A stretch of 64,000 nucleotides of DNA, from the NCBI GenBank assembly GCA_030583925.1, contig CP129482.1:124001-188000 (forward strand). Direction: 5' to 3'. Within the stretch, counting starts at the first letter, position 1. Each line of letters opens with the position of its first letter. The translations under genes and the position numbers were made by a program. The notes below the pieces were generated by a model that saw only the letters and a list, made by a program, of their open reading frames with translations, did not search any database and was not told the DNA's origin. This document shows positions 59,403 through 64,000 of the stretch, in pieces. Source of the stretch: Anaerolineales bacterium (lineage in GTDB: Bacteria > Chloroflexota > Anaerolineae > Anaerolineales > Villigracilaceae).

Positions 59403-60334
59403 CGCCCGCCTCCGATAATATACAGATAGGCGTCTTCCAGATTGGGCGCGACAGGTTGCGCATCCGCTTCAGGTCGGTTATCACTGACGACACGCACCTG
59501 CACACCCGCGCTTTTGCGGATCGTCCCGCTCACGATATGTTTTTGTCTGATCGCGGCAAGATCATTGCTGGTGACATTCCATTCCCAAACCTTGTTTTCC
59601 ACTTCCCTGAGTAGGGTTTCAGGCGCGGCTTCGCGGAGAAGCCTGCCTTTGCTGATCAAAACGATACGGGTTGCCGCGGCTTCCACATCGGAGACAATGT
59701 GTGTGGATAAGATCACGATTCTTTCTCCCGATAGGTCTGAGAGCAGATTCCTGAACCTGACTCTCTCCTCGGGGTCCAAGCCGACGGTGGGTTCGTCCAC
59801 AATGAGCAGTTGCGGATCATTGAGTAAGGCTTGTGCGATACCCACACGCTGTTTCATGCCACCCGAATAGCCTCCCAATGGACGTTTTGCGGCGTCAACC
59901 AAATTCACGACCTGGAGTAGTTCGTCGATCCGTCTTTTCGTTGATCTTGAATCCAGTCCCTTGATCGCCGCCATATATTCAAGGAATTCGACGCAATTCA
60001 GGTTGGGATAAACGCCAAAATCCTGCGGCAAATAACCCAACACGGCGCGTAACTCATCAGGCGACCTGGCAATATCCTTCCCATTCCAGGTGATCGAGCC
60101 TGTCGTCGCTTTTGTAATCGTTGCCAGGATGCGCATTAGCGTGGATTTGCCCGCGCCGTTGGGTCCCAGCAAACCCAGGACGCCAGGACCGATCTCCAGT
60201 GTGAAATCGCGTAAGCCCCAGGTTTGATTGTTATATTGCTTGCTCACGTTCTGAATGTTCATTGTCATTGTCGGCGATGGTCTCGTGTTGGAGGAAGATG
60301 CACTTTCAAACCTGGTGGTCGTCTCAAGAGCCAT
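59399..60334 (-). CDS. ABC transporter ATP-binding protein
   Basis: This 311-residue protein starts at ATG 60334 with AAAGGA upstream. It has Walker A LLGPNGAGKSTLMR, the Q-loop LPQDFGVYPNL, signature YSGGMKQRVGIAQAL and Walker B LLIVDEPTVGLDPEE, then IVILSTHIVSDVEAAA. An unusual N-terminal extension of about 20 residues (Thr/Ser-rich) precedes the core. C-terminal residues 220-311 form a regulatory domain. It is the energy unit of the exporter with the permease at 57846-59402. Confidence 0.9.
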   Translation of the reverse strand: MALETTTRFESASSSNTRPSPTMTMNIQNVSKQYNNQTWGLRDFTLEIGPGVLGLLGPNGAGKSTLMRILATITKATTGSITWNGKDIARSPDELRAVLGYLPQDFGVYPNLNCVEFLEYMAAIKGLDSRSTKRRIDELLQVVNLVDAAKRPLGGYSGGMKQRVGIAQALLNDPQLLIVDEPTVGLDPEERVRFRNLLSDLSGERIVILSTHIVSDVEAAATRIVLISKGRLLREAAPETLLREVENKVWEWNVTSNDLAAIRQKHIVSGTIRKSAGVQVRVVSDNRPEADAQPVAPNLEDAYLYIIGGGR

Positions 60335-60350
60335 TTTGGCGTCCTTTCTT

Positions 60351-61166
60351 TTATCTGGTTTCAAAGGGCTCTGCGTTCGCCATTGGCGCTGTCTTCGCCG
60401 AACCTTGCTGCAGCCTGGGTCCGTACAGAACGATCAAAGTAACCGCAATCGCCAGGGTTACGACTGTCATCAACCAAAGACTCTCTGCCGATGTAATTCC
60501 GCCATTGAAGAACACGAAGTAGTTTTGCGCGGCATGGTAAACGATGCCCGCGACAATGCCATATCCTGTTTGAACAAAGAACCAGGCGAGGATCACGGAG
60601 AGTCCGACCAAAAACAGAATTGTCGCCACCCAGGATGTTCCTTCATTCATCATCCCGGGTAGGACCAGCCCAAGATGCAGGATTCCCCAGGGGATTCCAA
60701 TGATCAAGGCGGAACCGAGGGTGGAGCGGCGATGCAATAGTTTGGGTAAGGCATAGCCTCTCCAGCCAAGCTCCTCCATGAACGCGCCGAACAAGGTGAA
60801 GATACCGATGATGACATACTGCGGAGGCGTCCAGTCGGAGAGTTGAATCGCGGGAATCCATCCCAGCAGAAGCGCTAATACGCTCATCGTCAATCGCAGT
60901 CCGACAGCCAGACCGAGAGCAATGAAATACCATCGGAAACCGATTTTCCATTGAAACGGTTGCCTCAGCAGCGCACCCACGCCTCGCCTTCCTTCGGTCA
61001 TTGCGGTGAAGAGAATGGCAAGGAGCGCAGGGACAATGACCAGAATCAACGGCACCACCTCTGCCGGGAGCGATAGAAAAGCCGGGATTGCCAGGCTAAT
61101 TAGCGGTGTGATAACGAGAAAGGCAATCAGAAGGTAATTTTCCGAAGATGTTGCATTTGTTTTCAT
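60351..61166 (-). CDS. CPBP-family intramembrane glutamic protease, copy 1
   Basis: This 271-residue protein has about eight helices. It starts at ATG 61166 with GGAG upstream. The CPBP signature is GAFMEELGWRGYALP (EExxxR type). GILHLGLVLPG and VYHAAQNYF provide the other histidine and asparagine positions. Members process membrane proteins or protect against peptides. It is the nearest of three such genes to the ABC exporter. Confidence 0.87.
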   Translation of the reverse strand: MKTNATSSENYLLIAFLVITPLISLAIPAFLSLPAEVVPLILVIVPALLAILFTAMTEGRRGVGALLRQPFQWKIGFRWYFIALGLAVGLRLTMSVLALLLGWIPAIQLSDWTPPQYVIIGIFTLFGAFMEELGWRGYALPKLLHRRSTLGSALIIGIPWGILHLGLVLPGMMNEGTSWVATILFLVGLSVILAWFFVQTGYGIVAGIVYHAAQNYFVFFNGGITSAESLWLMTVVTLAIAVTLIVLYGPRLQQGSAKTAPMANAEPFETR

Positions 61167-61215
61167 TTGAGTTACTCCGTCCGTTCTTTGCAAGATTTGG
61201 GTCGGCGTCTGTTGT

Positions 61216-62151
61216 CTAGATTGTCATTGCGATCGAGACATAGATCACTGTATCTAAAACGACATGAATGATCCACGACCAGCCCAGTCCGCGTGTATCG
61301 AGCATGGCTTTGCCCAAAAGCATAGCCAATAATCCGGTTTGGATCAAGCCTACAGGTCCCGATGGGATGCCGCCGTAGTAATGTCCCAACCCGAACCAGA
61401 GGGAGGTCAGCCAGAGGGCATGGGTCGGACCTACAACAGGGGATAGCGTTCCCAATGGCGCGGCGCGATAAGTAACCTCTTCGCTGATTGCGTTTAGCGC
61501 CGCGCTGGCTAAAATCAACGGGAAAAGTGGAAGCACAGAGGCGATATCCAATTTCGCTGCCGGGTTTTGGCTGGACAAAAACCAAAAGAACAAGCCGCCA
61601 AGCAGGATTGCCATCACCGTCCCAAAGATTGACCAGGGCAGTCTCCTCTTATTGGTCGAATTGTTTGATCCGCCCAACGGCGCTTTCAGGTTTCCGATAG
61701 TCAGGAAAGCCTGCTGGCGGTTTATGCCGATGAACAACAGAATCATCACTACGATCAACGACTCTAGCGCGAGTAATACTCGTTCGCCAAACAAAATGAC
61801 CATCGGCGATCTGTCCACAAACAAGTTGTTCCAGATAGCAGACTGTTTGACAAATGGATCGAACCCAAATGCCATGAGGAGAATTGCGCCCATGATCAGA
61901 AAGTAGGACCGCAAGGGTTTTAGGGATTGCCAGAGATATGTCGCAGCCCAAAACAGGAATGCCAACCCGATCCAGGCAGGGTTGATCCAAGGAATATCTG
62001 TGTTCAGGAAATCACGGGCAATGACAAGAGGCAGTTTGCTCAAGGACAAGGTTGCTGCCCAGGCAACCAGAACGAGCGTCACGCGCTTGGAGGCGGAGAT
62101 TTCTGTTTCATCTCGTTCTTGAGCCGGGTATTTAGAAGCGATATTACTCAT
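61216..62151 (-). CDS. CPBP-family intramembrane glutamic protease, copy 2
   Basis: This 311-residue protein has about eight helices. Its catalytic motif is NAISEEVTYRAAPLGTL near residue 223, then SLWFGLGHYYGG, and a final IIHVVLDTVIY. It is larger than copy 1 and diverges in the termini. It is about 50 bases upstream of copy 1 on the same strand. Confidence 0.85.
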   Translation of the reverse strand: MSNIASKYPAQERDETEISASKRVTLVLVAWAATLSLSKLPLVIARDFLNTDIPWINPAWIGLAFLFWAATYLWQSLKPLRSYFLIMGAILLMAFGFDPFVKQSAIWNNLFVDRSPMVILFGERVLLALESLIVVMILLFIGINRQQAFLTIGNLKAPLGGSNNSTNKRRLPWSIFGTVMAILLGGLFFWFLSSQNPAAKLDIASVLPLFPLILASAALNAISEEVTYRAAPLGTLSPVVGPTHALWLTSLWFGLGHYYGGIPSGPVGLIQTGLLAMLLGKAMLDTRGLGWSWIIHVVLDTVIYVSIAMTI

Positions 62152-62168
62152 GGGAAACTCCTTTGAAA

Positions 62169-62990
62169 TTAGTAAGGTAATCTATGGAGATCATTGGTCA
62201 TTTGTTTATCGGTCACAGGCTGATATCTTGCATGAAGAAGATAGATGCCCAGAGCGGCAGGAGGGATCATCAGCAAGCCCAGCAACAACCATGAGGATGA
62301 GGCGGGTTCCAAACCATTGCCGCCGATGAGCAGGTAGGCAGATAGATTCAATCCGCTATGAAGCAACACTGCCGGATAGATGCTCCTTCCGATCAAAACC
62401 AGCGCTCCAAGAAGGATCCCCAGGAAGAATGCCTCCAGGCTCTGCAGGAGAACAACATACAAGAGCCTCCCGCTGAGAAAATCCAGGAGATGAACGCTGC
62501 AAAAGAAGAGCGCGGAAACCAGAATACTCTTCGTGACGCCAACTCTGGTACTGCCCCAGGCGTGGACAAGCGCCTGCAGAATCAATCCGCGAAAGACGAT
62601 TTCTTCCATGAATGCCGCAACCAAAATAAACAGCGTTACGAGCGCGGGCAGCGCCGTGTCGAAAAAACGGAGGTTAAGACTGCCGACCAACGCGTACATG
62701 GAGGCTGCCGCCGCGTAAGCCAGCAGCAGGAGGCTGATCATCCACATCCCGAACCGTCCAGGTGTTGTAAACCCGGCTGGCTGCATCCAGCCCAGGCGGG
62801 AAAGCAGTAGAAGCAGAATGATGGTTGAAATGATCCTGCCAAGGATACTGCCCGGCTGCCCGTAAATTGCATCACCGGGCCAAAGATTACCCAGGATGGC
62901 GGAAATGATCAGCATCGAAATAAAGAGGAAAGTGATCATGAAACTGAAAGTCGCTGGATGTGTGGCTGAAATTTGTTCGATTCTTTTCAT
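62169..62990 (-). CDS. CPBP-family intramembrane glutamic protease, copy 3
   Basis: This 273-residue protein has about eight helices with AAFMEEIVFRGLILQAL near residue 130, ALFFCSVHLLDFLSG and VLLHSGLNLSAY. The E-E-x-x-x-R and later His and Asn positions are kept. It starts 17 bases upstream of copy 2, so the three form one likely transcript with the ABC genes. Confidence 0.86.
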   Translation of the reverse strand: MKRIEQISATHPATFSFMITFLFISMLIISAILGNLWPGDAIYGQPGSILGRIISTIILLLLLSRLGWMQPAGFTTPGRFGMWMISLLLLAYAAAASMYALVGSLNLRFFDTALPALVTLFILVAAFMEEIVFRGLILQALVHAWGSTRVGVTKSILVSALFFCSVHLLDFLSGRLLYVVLLQSLEAFFLGILLGALVLIGRSIYPAVLLHSGLNLSAYLLIGGNGLEPASSSWLLLGLLMIPPAALGIYLLHARYQPVTDKQMTNDLHRLPY

Positions 62991-63010
62991 GGTCTCACAT
63001 CTTCCTTCTT

Positions 63011-63166
63011 CTATTTTGAGTGGAGCAATTCAGCATGGCGCTCTGTGGAATTTACCTTTAATCTCTTTCCGGGTTTGCTTACCGTGAAAAAGCGGATGAA
63101 ACGCAAAATTACCAGCAGTCCATGAATCGCAGTGATTACGATCTTGGGCCCGACAATTCCGTTCAT
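63011..63166 (-). CDS. 51-residue protein, translationally coupled
   Basis: ATG 63166 overlaps the previous stop (63163-63166, ATGA) and the frame stops at 63011. The protein MNGIVGPKIVITAIHG then LLVILRFIRFFTVSKPGKRLK has one short hydrophobic helix and a basic tail. No family was recognised. Coupling to the 79-residue protein supports translation, but its short length leaves doubt. Confidence 0.5.
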   Translation of the reverse strand: MNGIVGPKIVITAIHGLLVILRFIRFFTVSKPGKRLKVNSTERHAELLHSK

Positions 63167-63402
63167 TCTATGTCCTTTGGTTTTGTTTCTTCTTCAGAGG
63201 CGGCGTTTACAGAAATCAAGGTCAAACCCAGATTGCTAATTCGGTTGAGTATTCCTTGCAGCGCTGATTGATCCTGTATCGAGCCGGAAAGCAGAACTTC
63301 TCCGTTCTCTAAGTTTGAGATCGTCATTCCTTCGAACGAGTCTTTCCACGAATCGTCCAAATGTCCTTTGATCTTGATTTGATATTGCGTTGGCTTGTCC
63401 AT
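63163..63402 (-). CDS. 79-residue conserved small protein
   Basis: The protein begins MDKPTQYQIKIKGHLDDSW, continues SFEGMTISNLENGEVLLSG and ends SALQGILNRISNLGLTLISV plus an acidic tail. This pattern occurs as a small protein in many bacteria, by memory; role unknown. It sits before the CPBP genes on the same strand. Confidence 0.72.
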   Translation of the reverse strand: MDKPTQYQIKIKGHLDDSWKDSFEGMTISNLENGEVLLSGSIQDQSALQGILNRISNLGLTLISVNAASEEETKPKDIE

Positions 63403-63418
63403 TCGCCGCCAATCTCAT

Positions 63419-64000
63419 TCATTGCTGCGGCACGACTAGAGTAACCGAACCTACGCCCACTTCCAAGTTCAGCGTGAATGTGTAAGGCGCGCTCCCGTAA
63501 GCCTGATTGACGTATCCGTTTTCAGCCACGATGAGACCGTTTGCGCTCACATTGACAAGGGCAGTATCCATAATAACGAGAACGCCCATCTCAGCCGGCA
63601 GGTTCACGGTGAGATTACCCACGCCCCCCTTAATGGATGCAAGTACATCGTGGTCCCAGTTGCCATCAAGGTAAACTTTTGTGTTACCGGCGCCGCTCTC
63701 GATATTCAGAGCCGCCAAATCCAAGCCGCCCAGGTTAAGTTCGTTGTTCCCCGCGCCGGCGCGGATCGAGAGATCCAATGGAATATCGTTCGTCAGCAAA
63801 AGTTTCCATTCATTGATCAATCCGCCCCGGGATGGCAACTGATCGCTGCCCGGCTGGCTCACGATGAGTTCGCCCTGCGCGCCGCTTTCACTATAGTTGA
63901 CCTGTGGCTGCCACTCATCCACGTTATAGCGGAAGCTGGCGTCCATTAAATTGCTCGATCCACTCTGGACTTTCAATTCGCCGGCCGGGAACTCGATCTG
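63419..64000 (-). CDS. Toast-rack-type beta protein, cut by window end
   Basis: The frame is open to the right edge at 64000, so the start is missing. The visible part (at least 193 residues) has repeated short beta-strands with the pattern IRAGAGNNELNLGGL, IESGAGNTKVYLDGNW and IKGGVGNLTVNLPAEMG. These are regular solenoid-like repeats as in toast-rack/DUF4097-type adhesin-like proteins. It ends VGVGSVTLVVPQQ. A signal or membrane segment may lie outside the window. Confidence 0.75.
   Translation of the reverse strand, partial: QIEFPAGELKVQSGSSNLMDASFRYNVDEWQPQVNYSESGAQGELIVSQPGSDQLPSRGGLINEWKLLLTNDIPLDLSIRAGAGNNELNLGGLDLAALNIESGAGNTKVYLDGNWDHDVLASIKGGVGNLTVNLPAEMGVLVIMDTALVNVSANGLIVAENGYVNQAYGSAPYTFTLNLEVGVGSVTLVVPQQ

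Overview
The window looks like chromosomal DNA of an uncultured or little-studied bacterium of the phylum Chloroflexota, probably class Anaerolineae. This is inferred from gene content and style and was not tested by a search. The pointers are the SCO1664/DUF3090 pair, a B12-dependent methylmalonyl-CoA mutase, a PPi-type phosphofructokinase, abundant CPBP membrane proteases, and several families of GC-rich palindromic intergenic repeats. Most of the sequence is moderately GC-rich. Two stretches are clearly AT-rich and look acquired: about 4.4-10.3 kb and 46.6-48.9 kb. No rRNA, tRNA or CRISPR array was recognised.

Layout. 0-4.3 kb: the end of a FakA-like fatty acid kinase gene, a GT2 glycosyltransferase, a small secreted protein, a DsbA/FrnE-like oxidoreductase whose first active-site cysteine codon is an in-frame TGA (probable selenocysteine), adenosine deaminase, a HicBA toxin-antitoxin pair and a DUF559 protein. 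4.4-10.3 kb: an AT-rich cassette of a small membrane protein, an EgtD-like methyltransferase, a large protein with an NDT/TIR-like N-terminus and a methyltransferase C-terminus, and an unknown protein. The large gene is split by a complete IS1595-type element with 8-bp target duplication and inverted repeats. The element carries a second, opposite-strand membrane-protein gene. Removing the element and one target copy restores a 634-codon frame exactly.

10.6-15.3 kb: ettA followed by two accessory genes (flavin monooxygenase, phosphotransferase). Each is bracketed by decayed copies of the last codons of ettA, which marks a repeated insertion hotspot. 16.7-33.7 kb: a long, mostly minus-strand surface-glycan locus. 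It contains NeuB, a NeuA-phosphatase fusion, a PtmA-like SDR, a Gfo/Idh oxidoreductase, GT-C-type membrane proteins, a capsule-type protein, a bifunctional Sat/CysC that makes PAPS, two sulfotransferases and two membrane sulfatase-like hydrolases. Together they suggest a sulfated, nonulosonic-acid-containing surface polymer.

33.7-46.5 kb: mainly housekeeping and metabolism (folK, homoserine dehydrogenase, methylmalonyl-CoA mutase, PPi-type phosphofructokinase, RNase Z, FtsK), with a tandem ClbS/DfsB protein, a PmeII-like restriction-modification pair and a PIN/AbrB toxin-antitoxin pair. 46.6-48.9 kb: a ParB-domain protein facing a Dam-type methylase. 49-54 kb: a TauE/SafE transporter, a lipoprotein, and an O-acylation cassette made of a 42-codon DltX-like microprotein, an MBOAT protein and two SGNH proteins. 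54-57.7 kb: a membrane-protein gene behind a near-consensus promoter that contains a LexA-like palindrome, then glycerate kinase and a YifB/ComM ATPase. 57.8-64 kb: a minus-strand ABC exporter followed upstream by three CPBP proteases, two small proteins and a toast-rack-type protein cut by the window end.
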